Made by a program: the position numbers and the translations under genes. The notes under the pieces were generated by a model. It had not been told where the DNA came from and made no database searches. It saw nothing but the letters and a program-made list of their open reading frames with translations. Source: Phocoena phocoena (Eukaryota; Chordata; Mammalia; Artiodactyla; Phocoenidae). Taken from it: a DNA stretch of 64,000 nt. The stretch spans positions 113,351,316-113,415,315 of the forward strand of contig NC_089222.1 in assembly GCF_963924675.1 (NCBI RefSeq). The letters run 5' to 3'. Positions 1 through 12,261 of the stretch are shown here, in pieces; position 1 is the first letter of the stretch, and each line of letters begins with the position of its first letter.

Positions 1-1357
1 AACAATCTAGAGATTCAATGCAATCCCTATCAAACTACCACTGGCATTTTTCACAGAACTAGAACAAAAAATTTCACAATTTGTATGGAAATGCAAAAGA
101 TCCCGAATAGCCAAAGCAATCTTGAGAAAATAAACGGAGGTGGAGGAATCAGGCTCCTGGACTTCAGACTATGCTACAAAGCTACAGTAATCAAGACAGT
201 ATGGTACTGGCACAAAAACAGAAATATAGATCAGTGGATCAGGATAGAAAGCCCAGAGATAAACCCACGCACACATGGTCACCTTATCTTTGATAAAGGA
301 GGCAAGAATATACAATGGAGACAAGACAGTGTCTTCAATAAGTGGTGCTGGGAAAACTGGACAGGTACATGTAAATGTATGAAATGAGAACACTCCCTAA
401 CACCATACACAAAAATAAATTCAAAATGGGTTAAAGACCTAAATGTAAGGCCAGACAGTATCAAACTCTTAGAGGAAAACATAGGCAGAACACTATGACA
501 TAATCACAGCAAGATCCTTTTTGACCCACCTCCTAAAAAATGGAAATAAATACAAAAATAAACAAATGGAACTTAATGAAACTTAAAAGCTTTTGCACAG
601 CAAAGGAAACCATAAGCAAGAAGAAAAGACAACCCTCAGAATGGGAGAAATATTTACAAATGAAGCAACTGACAAAAGATTAATCTCCAATATTTACAAG
701 CAGCTCATGCAGCTCAATAACACAAAAACAAACAACCCAATCCAAAAATGGGCAGAAGACCTAAAAATAGACATTTCTCCAAAGAAGATATACAGATTGC
801 CAACAAACACATGAAAGGATGCTCAGCATCACTAATCATTAGAGAAGTGCAAATCAAAACTTCAATGAGATATCATCTCAAACTTTCAGAATGGCCATCA
901 TCAAAAAATCTACAAACAATAAATGCTGGAAAGGATTTGGAGAAAAGGAAACCCTCTTGCACTGTTGGTGGGAATGTAAATTGATACAGCCACTATGGAG
1001 AACAGTATGGACGTTCCTTTAAAAATTAAAATTGAACTACCATACGACCCAGCAATCCCACTACTGAGCATATATCCTGAGAAAACTATAATTCAAAAAG
1101 AGTCATGTATCAAAATGTTCATTGCTGCTCTATTTACAATAGCCAGGCGTTGGAAGCAACCTAAGTGTCCATCAACAGATGAATGGATAAAGAAGATGTG
1201 GCACATATGTACAATGGAATATTACTCAGCCATAAAAGGAAATGAAATTGAGTTATTTGTAGTGAGGTGGATGGACCTAGAGTCTGTCATACAGAGTGAA
1301 GTAAGTCAGAAAGAGAAAAACAAATACTATATGCTAACACATATATATGGAATCTAA
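1..1357 (+). pseudogene. L1 ORF2 carboxy-terminal remnant, frameshifted
   Basis: Remnant of L1 ORF2p (endonuclease and reverse transcriptase protein). Recognisable blocks are the region after the RT domain with a [15 protein letters not shown] motif (about 85-387), the middle segment (593-984) and the final 120 residues ending ...MLTHIYGI with stop TAA at 1355-1357. The blocks lie in different frames with stops between them, so no continuous protein can be made. The zinc-finger-like carboxy region is only partly legible. Confidence 0.9.
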
Positions 1358-1586
1358 GCAAAACAAAACAAAACAAGAAGGTCATTAAGAACCTAGGGGC
1401 AAGATGGAAATAAAGACAGACCTACTAGAGAATGGACTTGAGGCTATGGGGAGGGGGAAGGGTAAGCTGTGACAAAGTGAGAGAGTGGCATGGACATATA
1501 TACACTACCAAACGTAAAATAGCTAGCTAGTGGGAAGCAGCTGCACAGCACAGGGAAATCAGCTTGGTGCTTTGTGACCACCTACA

Positions 1587-1612
1587 GGGGTGGGTTAGGG
1601 AGGGTGGGAGGG
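1587..1612 (+). other. G-quadruplex-type G-run cluster in L1 3' UTR
   Basis: Six runs of three or four G separated by one to three bases occur in 26 bases on the sense strand of the L1 3' UTR. Such G-rich tracts are a known recurring property of L1 3' UTRs. The antisense L1 copies show the complementary C runs at 7701-7729 and 39965-39983. Folding is inferred from the pattern, not shown. Confidence 0.7.
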
Positions 1613-1742
1613 AGGAAGACGCAAGAGGGAAGAGATATGGGAACATATGTATATGTATAACTGATTCACTTTGTTATAAAGCAGAAACTAACACACCATT
1701 GTAAAGCAATTATACTCCAATTAAGATGTTAAAAAAAAAAAA

Positions 1743-2689
1743 CCATATATATGTATTACATGCATTTTTATATACACATATGCATGTTACATATACATAT
1801 GTTCTAACTTCCATTACAGATTGTGAGTACTTTTCTCATGTCTAAACACTCTGTGTTTTATAAATTGCTTGGCCAACAAATTAGTATACTTTAATAAATA
1901 TGCATTGAAAATTTAACCTGCAAAAACTTTTGCATAAATATATATAAAACAGATATATTTGAAATTCAAAGAGAAGCTGGCAAAATATCAGTCATAGTGG
2001 GAAAAGATGATACAGAGATATTTATCTGGTGGCACATGGATCAAATTTGGCCCACTATTATCTTTGCTCTATCTGCCTTACATTACCCTTCATCTGTTTT
2101 GTTTTATTTTAAATTTGATTACCTGCCAATATTTTAAAATCCAAGGCAAGATTTCAATGGACAGCAATGAAAATTTCTGTGGAAACTTGTAACTTCAAAA
2201 ATGTAGTGGCTTAAAACCACAAAGATTTCTCTCTTTCTTGTGCCACTTATCCAACGAGGGTTGGCAAAAGCTTCTGCTCATTCTAGTCATTCAGGGATCT
2301 GGGCTGAAAGAATTCAATCTCTTTTCATTCTTCTAAGATCACCATATTCAAAGGAAATATATGAATCAAGTTTTAGCAATTAAATTTTTCAACCAAAAAG
2401 GAGTGACACATATCACTTTCCCTAATATTTCATTGTTCAATACAAGTGACTTGGGCAAGTCTAATTTCAAATGAATAGGAAACAGCAATTTCATCTCATG
2501 CCCCAAATAAAGACAATACAATAGCTATCACGCTCCTCTATCAAAATATAAAATAATATATTTAATAGAATATAAATACAGACACGGGGTTGGAATAAAA
2601 GTGAAATACCTAATTAGGTCTATAGATAACTCTGCACACAAAAATAGAAAATACGCATGTTCATAGAAAGTCTATGTATCATACTTTCA
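1743..2689. other. AT-rich intergenic sequence, possible ancient repeat near 2195-2350
   Basis: There is no gene here. The stretch near 2195-2350 (starting at the words for 'agtggcttaaaacca') resembles the opening of an old medium-reiterated mammalian repeat, but I could not place its family. The remainder is AT-rich with short chance ORFs only. Confidence 0.4.
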
Positions 2690-3060
2690 CAGAATCTAAG
2701 GTAATTTACCACAAAGAAAATTCCAGCAACTTTAATAGAACTATTACAAGTCACATTCTCTGATCATATCACACAAATATTAGAAATAAGTAACAAAAGT
2801 AAGACCAACAATTTTAGCAACTTAGAAATTCAAAAACAAGAGAACAATCTTGTAAATATCTTCTGAGTCATAGAAAAAATCAAAACTAAGATGACAAAAC
2901 CAGTTTACCATAACTAAATGCAAACATAATCATAAATCTAAAAATAAGTATAATAATTAAAATCAAGGTCATACATAGTTGATAGCTATGCTCTAAATAA
3001 TTTCTGATTTATAATGAAAGCCAAACTATATACAAAAGATTTAGATATTAATGGCAACAC
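2690..3060 (+). mobile_element. Ancient L1 (L1M or HAL1-like) fragment
   Basis: The segment has the diverged pattern of the L1 ORF2 endonuclease-to-RT region: a 'TTCTCTGATCATA' block (endonuclease SDH region), then 'ATTAGAAATAAGTAACAAAAG', then a block like the NWDEAKA-preceding region. It is heavily substituted and has no open frame. It is much older than the copies at 1 and 7541. Assigning it to HAL1 rather than an L1M family would need alignment. Confidence 0.5.
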
Positions 3061-4559
3061 GTTAGGTGCACTAATGTTAATATTTATTGGAGACTTCCAA
3101 TATCATAGGAAAACATTCATGTTAAATCTGTTTATATTTTAAATGAATGAAAGTAACAAGCACTATGTTCAAGAAGCCATAAAAATAAATAAACAACATA
3201 AGCTGAAAGAGCTAATAAAGACAAAAACATTTACCGGATATAGGGATTAGAATTAATTCATTAATGAGAAAAGAGGAAAGAAAAGAAGGTAGAATTTATG
3301 AATATACATGAGAATTATTTGAATTGACCAGTGCAATAGTTAGACTTCTGGCTATTGTGATCAAGAGGAATAAGAAACAAAAATGCAGGCAGCAATAATA
3401 TTCATAATATAGTTTTTAATAAAATAAAGCTAGCAAAACTGTAGTGGGTAGTTTGAATTATTAAATATATCAATCAAATAAATAAATAATAACTTAAATA
3501 TTTAATAAATTAATATAACTGGTAACTTTTTAAACCAATTTCCTATCTCACAACATATACCAAAACACATTAAGATGAAGTAAATGTTTAAACATATATT
3601 ATGCAACAGTAACAATATGTAATTTTTGGGAAACCAGAAAAATTATAAGTAAATATTTACATAGTATATTGATAAGGAAGTATCTGACAAAAATTATATC
3701 TGTGTCAGAAATTCTAAAGAATAATGTTTTATAGACTGGAATACATACACTTTTTAGGCTTCTGAATAGTAGATGGATTATTCACCAAAAAGGTAAATGT
3801 CCCCAAATTCTAACACTTAATGACAAAATAATGCAAACTGAATCAATAATGAATCACTAAAAGTAACAGTTCAGATTATTCAGCAAATGACGCTACTCCT
3901 CTTCGGGCAGGGTGGATGTTCTTTCCCATCACTTTTCCTTTTCCAGCCACTTTCATGTGACTTTGCCGCATGACCCGTGCTCAGATAGGGTATTGGCAGA
4001 AACAACAATATGTCAGTCAGTTCAAAGCCAAGGCTGGAGGCATCAGGTATTCCTGTTAGTCCGTGTGCAATCTGTGGTCATGAGAAGAACATGCCCAGGT
4101 AATAAAGTTCCCAGAAGAATTGAAGAGATGTGTGAAGTAGACCTGGACCAGGAAGAAGCCTGAGCGCAGTCTGAAGCCTGCATCCAAACCCACCACCCCA
4201 CAGCATGGATAAATGCTGTGAACAAATAAGTAAAAGAAGGTTGTTAAAATCCACTGAGTGTTGAAGTATCTTATTATGCAGCATTATTGTGGCGTAGCTT
4301 ATTATTGTACCTGGTTTCATACTTAAATGATACTATGCAGTGAGGTCAAAGAGAACGGAGTAAAAAAATTCTTACACTGCAAATAAAAATTTTCAAGGAC
4401 AATTTATACAACAAAAATCTTAAAGAGACAAATACAGTTTAGTCCTGAGATTATCTTCTAGATATTTTTGTAAAGAAATCACTGTATAAACAAAGATACA
4501 GTTACAATGATATACACTGAAACTTTCTTTTTATCGTAGACAAACACCAATACTTAACA
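3061..4559. other. Intergenic DNA with an unclassified old repeat at about 3900-4315
   Basis: The block at about 3900-4315 is less AT-rich and ends with a 'CACTGAGTGTTG...TTATGCAGCATTATTGTGG' type sequence, which I recall from old medium-reiterated repeats of placental mammals. I cannot name the family with confidence. Short frames across it on both strands (60-83 codons) show no protein signature. Elsewhere the stretch is AT-rich and featureless. Confidence 0.4.
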
Positions 4560-4745
4560 ATTGACTAAAAAAATTATTCTGTATCCATTCAATGGCATAC
4601 CATGCAGCCACCGAGAAAGAGACCATAAGAGCACATTTCCTATTGTGAAAATATTACTAAATATGTTTAATTTTTAAAGCCAAGGTATAAAATTGTATAT
4701 TCAGTATAAAATTGATGGGGGGATCCAGAATTGGTTAAAGCAAAA
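4560..4745 (+). mobile_element. Ancient L1 3' fragment
   Basis: A degraded version of the L1 ORF2 tail: 'ATGGCATACCATGCAGCCA' is the usual region near 'YYSA', followed by the old-L1 3' UTR pattern with 'AAGCCAAGGTATA'. It is highly diverged, with no TSD and approximate edges. It is assigned by pattern only. Confidence 0.5.
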
Positions 4746-6464
4746 TATTAAAAGTGGTTATCTGGAGTTTCTTTTTTTCAAAATAAATGTCTTTTATTTG
4801 AAATAGTATTTAGTATAAAATTTTTACAGTTCTTTGGTAATTATAATGATGAAATAATTAAGATAATTTGAAGAGTTATATATGTTCCTAAAAATGTACA
4901 AATAAGGTAATTCTTTTTAATCTTACATTTAAGAAAATTGTGTGGTCATAGCTGAAATAGATTCCCAACATCACCTAGATACTTGACATTTCAAATGTAT
5001 ACAGTAAATTAGTTTCTCTCACAAATCATGGAGTATAATTTTTAAGTTTTTTAAGTCTAAATTTTACATGTAGTTATGTTTTGCTGAATATTCCATCATA
5101 CTTTTAATCCAAAGTTAGTACTTAAAGAAAAATTTCATCTGAACTTTTTGAAAAATAGTATTAATTTAACACTTCTAAGTATAATGAATAGTGCTGTAGT
5201 GTTTACTTTAAATGGAAAGTTTTCTAAAATGAATCTGGATAGAGAACATTTATTCAAATTCATCATTTTAATGTGTTTACTTTAAAGGTATGTTTAAAAA
5301 TGATTTCTGAATCATCTCAGTTTATGCAAGTCACACCTGGTTAAGGTTTGCGTTTAATGTGTTTAGATATGGCTTACAATCCAATTCAACCTCAGAATAA
5401 AATTTCAATAAAAAAATGCCACTCATATAAGACAGTCTCTGTTTTCATCTTCTGACTTTGCATTAAACAGTATTAAATAATGACTGCAATATAAGTAAAT
5501 TTGTGAAAGACACAGCCACTGCATGTTAATGTTCAATGTTATTCAATAATACATTGGACAGCAACATGATAATTTCTGACTCTACTTTTACTATATTATT
5601 AAAAGGATTACTCCAAAATCAACCAACCACTTTTCTCAGTTTTCTCTACCTCTTGAAGTAACTAATACTGCTGATGTCCGTGTTTCCCCTTTCATCTTCT
5701 GATATATTGAAACCAAGTCCCCCTTGGAGCCTTCCTATCTCTCTGAAAGCTCTCTTTGTAACTATTTCCTGGGTCCTCTTTTCCTTGTTCCCTAAAGGAG
5801 GGTCTTACATAAAACACAGATCAATGATCCAATAAAGTCGTTAGAATTACATATAAGAAATCTCACCCTCTTATAACATTTTGGACAGTTTGTGAAATTT
5901 TATAAACTCATCAACTTCCATTCAATAAATAGTAGGAGAGTACCTACTCAAAAAACAAAAGAACAGATCACCATATTCTGGAAATCGATACTAGCAATTT
6001 TTTAATCTCCTTAGCTACTCCACCAGGAAAGTAGAGAAAATACAATAACTTGAGTAAATAACAAAGCAAAAATAAACAAAAGAAATCATAGATAATATCT
6101 ACAACACTAGATGACAAAAGATTTTGTGTATCTCCCCAATATCAATTAAAACCCAGCTTTGTGCACTGAGAGTGAGATATACATGGCATTCTTAGCAATT
6201 AGAAATGAGGTGAGGCCAATATGGACAGAGAGTGAGGTAGTAAGAAAGTAAAAAGTGATGAGGACTATGAATTAGAGGGCTTGGGAAGGGTTGATCATAC
6301 TTGAACTAACATAGCATAGCAAGGATTTTGACTTTTACAATGAGACATAAGAGGCAGTTGGAGAGTTTTGCCCAGGAAAGGGACGTAAGGTTAGAGCTGT
6401 AAGTGGAGTGGAGAAGAATTAAGGCATGAAACCAGTTAAGCTTCTCAAATAGAGACTATAGATA
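4746..6464. other. AT-rich intergenic sequence without recognised features
   Basis: I see no gene, RNA gene or confidently named repeat. Open frames are short and scattered. Position 5640-5850 is somewhat more pyrimidine-rich but carries no recognisable domain. Confidence 0.5.
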
Positions 6465-6757
6465 GGGACTTCCTTGATGGCACAGTGGTTAAGAATCTGC
6501 CTGCCAATGCAGGAGACATGGATTCGATCCCTTGTCCAGGAAGATCCCACATGCCATGGAGCAACTAAACCCACGAGCCACAACTACTGAAGCCAGTGCG
6601 CCTAGAGCCGGTGCTCTGTAACAAAGAGAAACCACCTCAATTAGAAGCTCGTGCACCACAATGAAGGGTAGCCCCTGCTCTCCACAGCTAGAGAAAGCCC
6701 ACGTGCAACAATGAAGACCCAATGCAGCCAAAAATAAATAAATAAATTTTTAAAAAT
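6465..6757 (+). mobile_element. CHR-1/Bov-tA-type tRNA-Glu SINE
   Basis: The element starts with a GGGACTTCC head and has a tRNA-like part with A-box-like 'TGGCACAGTGG' and B-box-like 'GATTCGATCCC' sequences. The long SINE body with 'CATGCCATGGAGCAACTAA' follows, and the tail is an AAATA repeat (about 6730-6752). tRNA-Glu SINEs of this type are shared by whales, hippos and ruminants. Substitutions and the lack of a clear TSD suggest an older insertion than the CHR-2 copies in this window. Confidence 0.85.
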
Positions 6758-7524
6758 TTTATGGATACTACAAAAATTTCTGATCTAACTAGAGCATAGC
6801 AATAAAGCCTGGAAATACAGGCAACTGTACATAATAAATGTTTTCTTGGTATTACATTATAACACATGTTTTATTCAATTTGTTATTTCACAGAGTAAAC
6901 TTACACTTTTAACATATCCCCCAAGACCTAATCATGGTGATTTAATCTGTAAAAAATAAAAATAATAATTATTATTAATATATTTTTTCTGTGGTTTCCA
7001 ATTCTCTGGTTCACATTGTTATAACTTTCTTTTTTGTACCTTGTTCTTTCTGTTTTGGTTGTTTTAGTGTTTAATATGAAAACTAAGTTAGGTATAAAAG
7101 TAAAAAACCTCTTAAGTTAAAAACTAATTGAAACAACTAAACTTGGAAGAATAGAAAGGCAGATAGATAAATGATAGATAGATAGGTGATAGGTTTATCT
7201 CATAATCTTTAATTTGACTTATAAATATCAATATAAACTCATTTACCTTTCTCTTTCTTGAAAAATAAAGTATTTGCCAATATGTTTCAGTGTACACTGA
7301 AAAGATCTAGAAAAAATATAATAAAATATTAAGTAGCAATGAGAATTTCTAGCACCTAGGTACCTAATAAATAAAATTTCCACTAAAATAAATCAGGATT
7401 CCATGAAAAAAGAAAATTTCATTCCAGAAAACCAAGAAGCTCTCAAATACTACCCAAGATTAGTTAAAGGACACAACAGTCAACTTGAAATAGCTCTCTT
7501 TGGCCATAGATGCATCAGAAAGAA
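6758..7524. other. AT-rich intergenic sequence
   Basis: No gene or named repeat is seen. A short imperfect GATA/AGAT stretch lies near 7160-7190. The 82-codon frame at 7403-7651 runs into the poly-T of the neighbouring L1 and is not a gene. Confidence 0.5.
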
Positions 7525-7540
7525 TGTGTGCATTAAATTT
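7525..7540. repeat. Target-site duplication, left copy
   Basis: TGTGTGCATTAAATTT, identical to 8462-8477. It marks the 3' (poly-A) side of the antisense L1. Confidence 0.95.
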
Positions 7541-8461
7541 TATTTATTTATTTATTTATTTTTTATGTTTTTTTTTTTTTTTTTTAAACATCTTTATTGG
7601 GGTATAATTGCTTTACAATGGTGTGTTAGTTTCTGCTTTACAACAAAGTGAATCAGCTATACATATACATATGTTCCCATATGTCTTCCCTCTTGCGTCT
7701 CCCTCCCTCCCACTCTCCCCATCCCACCCTTCCAGGCTGTCACAAAGCACTGAGCTAATATCCCTGTGCCTTGCGGCTGCTTCCCCCCAGCTATCTACCT
7801 TACTACGTTTGTTAGTGTGTATATGTCCATGACTCTCTCTCGCCCTGTCAAAACTCACCCTTCCCCCTCCCCATATCCTTAAGTCCGTTCTCCAGTAGGT
7901 CTGCGTCTTTATTCCTATCTTACCCCTAGGTTCTTCATGACATTTTTTTCCCTTAAATTCCATATATATGTGTTAGCATACGGTATTTGTCTTTTTCTTT
8001 CTGACTTACTTCACTCTGTATGACAGATTCTAGGTCTATCCATCTCATTACAAATAGCTCAATTTCATTTCTTTTTAAGGCTGAGTAATATTCCATTGTG
8101 TATATGTGCCACATCTTCTTTATCCATTCATCCGATGATGGGCGCTTAGGTTGTTTCCATGTCCTGGCTATTGTAAATAGAGCTGCAATGAACATTTTGG
8201 TACATGACTCTCTTTGAATTTTGGTTTTCTCAGGATATATGCCAAGTAGTGGGATTGCTGGGTCATATGGTAATTCTATTTGTAGTTTTTTAAGGAACCT
8301 CCATACTGTTCTCCACAGTGGCTGAACCAATTCACATTCCCACCAGCAGTGCAAGAGTGTCCCCTTTTCTCCACACCCTCTCCAGCATTTATTGTTTCTT
8401 GATTTTTTGATGATGGCCATTCTGACTGGTGTGAGATGATATCTCATTGTAGTTTTGATTT
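7541..8461 (-). mobile_element. 5'-truncated LINE-1, antisense, with perfect 16-bp TSD
   Basis: This is an L1 3' end on the minus strand. Reading from 8461 down there is the last part of ORF2, the 3' UTR and a poly-A tail (seen as T runs at 7541-7586). It is bounded by an exact 16-base direct repeat, TGTGTGCATTAAATTT, at 7525-7540 and 8462-8477. This is the signature of target-primed reverse transcription with 5' truncation. The perfect TSD indicates a fairly recent insertion. Confidence 0.97.
7953..8461 (-). pseudogene. L1 ORF2 carboxy-terminal fragment, open
   Basis: About 169 codons of the L1 ORF2p carboxy end are still open. They include the [18 protein letters not shown] cysteine/histidine motif (the C-terminal zinc-knuckle-like region) and the ending ...MLTHIYGI at the stop. 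The upstream start in this frame falls in flanking DNA (8483) and is fortuitous. Without endonuclease and RT domains this is non-autonomous debris. Confidence 0.93.
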
Positions 8462-8477
8462 TGTGTGCATTAAATTT
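8462..8477. repeat. Target-site duplication, right copy
   Basis: TGTGTGCATTAAATTT, identical to 7525-7540. It marks the truncated 5' side of the antisense L1. Confidence 0.95.
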
Positions 8478-9379
8478 AAACATATCAGCAACTATATTTT
8501 TAAAATCCTTGGGTTAATATGTTAAAAAATATATCATTGGTCAACTTTGAAAACTGTTATAACCTGACTCTATTCTAAAAATTAGTAAGTAAGGGGAAAG
8601 AAAAAAAATGTATCCTGCTCCTCCTGTTTGTCCTGTATTTTACTATACCCAAATAGTCGATGAGAGGAAATCTTTGTTTAGAGAAGAATTCCAAATAATA
8701 AATGTGGAAGAAAAGGTACAACTAAAACAAAACAAAATAAAACAAGCAATAACAATAGCAACAACAAGCTACTGTGAAATAACAGATCTAGGCAACATCA
8801 TCAAAGAAAAATAAAACCATTAGGTGGGAAGATTAATAGAGAATTTTATCATGAATGAAACTGGCACATGAAAACTGGATCCACTAATCAATTTCACATC
8901 AAGTGACAGAAAATATCCAGATGTAAAAGCAAAACATCTAGAAATTATATAACTCTTAATGTGAAGGAAGGTAAAACAAAAAGCTCATCTACAAAGTATT
9001 CTCGTAGAATAAAGAAAAGGAGATGGAGGAAGAGAAGGAGAACTTAAATCTAATCATTCTTCTAGATCTAACTATCTTGTATAGTAAATTTGGGATAAAA
9101 AATGAATGATGGCTTACTACAGGGATGTAATTTACCAGATTCAGAATGTGGGAAATTCTCTAAAACAAATGACACTAGACTGAAAAAATAAATAAATAAT
9201 GAGTAGCAAAGAAGAATAAATGCCCTCTGTTTGTTTCACTGGCCTTTGAAATACAGCATTCTATTGCCACATCTCTACCTGCCAACTACCCTACCTCTTT
9301 TCTCTGGATTCCCTGTACTGTTTTATGTGTATCTAGAATTGAACACAAGAAATTCTTTTTGATTGGATTGCAGAGCTAA
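8478..9379. other. Intergenic, possibly old L1 in part
   Basis: The sequence is A-rich. Around 8860-8990 'AGATGTAAAAGCAAAACAT' is reminiscent of the old L1 ORF2 region just upstream of the 9380 block, so the ancient L1 may begin near 8860. No gene is visible. Confidence 0.35.
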
Positions 9380-9650
9380 GCGAAAAAGGTAAAAAACAAA
9401 ACTTTTAAAAGAAAAATAGGAGAACTTCTCATGTTGTAATAGGCAGAGATTTCCATGCAAGACACAAAAACACTAACCGTAAGGCAAAAAATGTATAAAC
9501 TGGACTGCATTTGATTTAGAACTTCTGACCATCAAAAGGCTTCATTAACAGAGTGGGGAAAAAAAAGTCACAGAGTAAGAAATGATATATGCAATACTAC
9601 ATCCAACAGAGGACTCATTATACTCTAAGGATTACAGAGCCATACCAGAT
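9380..9650 (+). mobile_element. Ancient L1M-type ORF2 fragment
   Basis: The order of words matches the classic old L1 ORF2 segment: 'GGCAGAGATTTCCATGCAAG', 'GACACAAAAACACTAACC', 'TGGACTGCATTTGAT', 'GACCATCAAAAGGCTTCATTAA', 'TATGCAATACTACATCCAACA' (each only partly conserved). No reading frame survives. Orientation is plus. Confidence 0.65.
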
Positions 9651-11140
9651 CTGTCTCTGGTGTATTTCCAGAAACAAAGTGAATAAAGAGAGAGAGAAAA
9701 AAAGAGAGAGATGATTTTATACATCAATACATGAAAATATCTGAATAAATATTTCATAATGTTATAAATGGGAATTATTGATTTGAAACACCAGGGGAGT
9801 ATTTTTGGGATTACATTTGTTGGGGCCTTGATTAAGATCAAAATTTCTGATGAGGTCCTGGTATCTGAACATTTAAGTGTGTTCCTTATGTATGGCTATT
9901 CTAAAATCCTAAATACAAACACTATTATAGAAAACTACTTCTTAATTTTGTTCTTGTCTTATGCACCTTTTGCTTATTATCTTTTTAAGTTACTTTATAG
10001 AAAAGGAGCACACATAAATGTATGTCTAGTTTTTTTCAGTTAAATAAGATTAACTTTTTAATAAATTCTGTAGGTACACTATGCATAATATTGGCATTAC
10101 TTAGATCCCTTGGAATCTAACCTCTAGTCGTGTACCAGAATAATAAAACGTTTTGAACATGTGCAAAAATATGCATAGTTATTTGTAAATTATAGGCAGG
10201 TACTACAATATTAATATATTATTTATATTATTAGACATACATGGACGATATACTTCTAAGGAGGAGATTAAAATATTATAAGCAAAATTGTAAAAATATT
10301 TCGGTAGTCATTATGGCTTCATACCAGTATTAGATATGAGAATGAATATTAGTGTTAGGGTGAAATTTATAATTTGCCATAAGGCATGTAATTTTGTTTC
10401 AAAGTGTCCTATTAAAAATTTCATTTTTCCAAATTATTTGCCAATATTTTTGATCATTTTATTTTAAGATTTATTTTTACCTTTCTAATGTGACTTAAGA
10501 ATGACCAACACTAGCAATGTCAACTTTGCCATTGTTGTTTGCTTGTGCTCTTGTAGCTGGTATTAATCTGCATTTTCTAAGTGTCTATTTCCAGTTTTAA
10601 GTTATTTAAAACCAGATAATATAATTTAAAACACAGTTAAAGTATTATACAAAAAATGCAACATGTTGCACTATGCTGAAAGTGGATGAATGAATCAGGA
10701 TACTACTATCAATTCTCACCTTTCTGGAATTCACACACTTTCCTTAAAATGAATCATCTAGCATAGAAAACACATGGATACTTGCCACTGAGACTAAGTA
10801 GGGAAGCCATGTCAACCCATCCATTATGTATTAGAAATCTTGACTTTCACTTTATCCAGCAAAATATAACCATAGGTACCTTGCTCACACTATGGGATGT
10901 GTTCATGCAACTCTCTCTGGTAGCATGATCTGGAGGGTGTTATTATTAAGGTTAACAAGAGAAAGTTGCAACACAACTTAAGTAAAAGAGTTATTTAGTA
11001 TTCACAGATAGATTCAGCAACTGTCTTACTTTTTTAGTAAATTATTTGTTGAGTGTGTAACTTTAAGTGAAACCATGCAAGTGGTCAGGTCTCAGCATCA
11101 GGGCCCTGATGGGGAAACACATAGTGACTCATTCTTTTTA
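9651..11140. other. AT-rich intergenic sequence
   Basis: No gene or named repeat is seen. It includes a short AG-rich tract at 9687-9711. The 91-codon plus frame (9768-10043) is hydrophobic and AT-driven and has no recognisable domain. Confidence 0.5.
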
Positions 11141-11359
11141 TCCTTTTTTTTTTTTTTTTTTTTTTTTTTGTGGTATGCGGGCCTCTCACTGTTGTGGCCT
11201 CTCCCGTTGTGGAGCACAGGCTCCAGACGCGCAGGCTCAGCGGCCATGGCTTACGGGCCCAGCCTCTCCGCGGCATGTGGGATCTTCCCTGACCGGGACA
11301 CGAACCCGTGTTTCCTGCATCGGCAGGTGGACTCAACCACTCCGCCACCAGGGAAGCCC
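11141..11359 (-). mobile_element. CHR-2-type tRNA-Glu SINE, antisense
   Basis: The SINE is read on the minus strand from GGGCTTCCCTGGTGG (about 11345-11359) through the B-box-like GGTTCGTGTCC region to the 'GGCCGCTGAGCCTGCG' body and a poly-A tail, seen as a long T run (11143-11169). Flanking 'TCCTTTTTTT' at both sides may be the TSD, but low complexity makes it uncertain. Long frames across it on both strands are SINE read-through. Confidence 0.93.
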
Positions 11360-12261
11360 TCCTTTTTTTTTTTTTAATTCACATTTCTATGATGAGGCTG
11401 CTTCTTTTCATCTTCCATATGAGCAAAACTAAATAAATACAATGTACCTCTGGAGGCTTTTTTCAAGACAGAACCAGTAGAAATACTTTCCCATAGAAAG
11501 ACTCACAGTAAAGACACTGGTCACAGTATTTTCAAAAATTGTTTCCAAAATGAAGTAGCAAGAGATTATACTTCTATTGCTGTGTTTCTCCATTTTTGTC
11601 TCATTGGAGCCAAAACTAGTAACCTTTTCTTGGAAGCTATTAAATCTAAATTTAAGCCAGGATGGGAAAAAAGGGAGAATTTTTTGATTCATACGACCAC
11701 AATGTGCATTGAGTTAGAGATGATCATAAATTTTTGAATTTTCTAGACTTTCTGCCCATTGTCTGTAATCTTTGCATATGAGTTTCAGTCTCTCCCCCTG
11801 CAGACTGGTGTTTTCCAGAAGACCAGAACTGGCACACCTTGGAATTTCTGGGCTTACATATCTCAACTTTCTCTCCAGAAAGAAGCAGTCCCTTCCCTCA
11901 GCTCTGGATCTAAAAATGTAGTGGGATGCTTTAGTAAACATGCTCTCCCCTTAAGCAATCAGTTTGGTCAGGCATGTGAATATATTTAAGAAGAAGGGTA
12001 ATCCTATTTGGACATGTTTAGATACTACAGTGAAAAGAGGAGGAAGAGTTGTTCCCTGAAAAATGTATATACTATTCCTGTGATAAGGAAGAGGTATTGG
12101 GAGGAAAAACAATGTCCACAGTCAGGGCTATGTGGTCAGGAGAATGTGTTTCTGCAGTGTTTGTCATCCCCGCAAATAGTCTGTTAACAAAAACCATGTC
12201 TCAACGTCACATTCTCAAGATGGATGAAGTGACTCACATACATCATTTTTACATTAAGTAG
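11360..12261. other. Intergenic sequence, no gene recognised
   Basis: Several frames of 70-87 codons occur on both strands (for example 11429-11692 minus and 11759-11989 plus), overlapping each other. None has a domain, signal peptide or exon context. I regard them as chance. Confidence 0.5.

Larger units (their letters stand above)
1..1742 (+). mobile_element. LINE-1 3' part (ORF2 tail and 3' UTR), cut by window edge
   Basis: This is the 3' third of an L1 retrotransposon on the plus strand; its 5' part lies outside the window. Translated pieces match the carboxy end of L1 ORF2p in several frames, followed by a 3' UTR of about 370 bases with purine-rich G runs and a terminal A run (about 1731-1742). 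The same 3' UTR recurs in the antisense copies at 7541 and 39823, so they belong to the same or closely related young families. No left TSD can be seen, so the insertion site cannot be defined. Confidence 0.95.
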
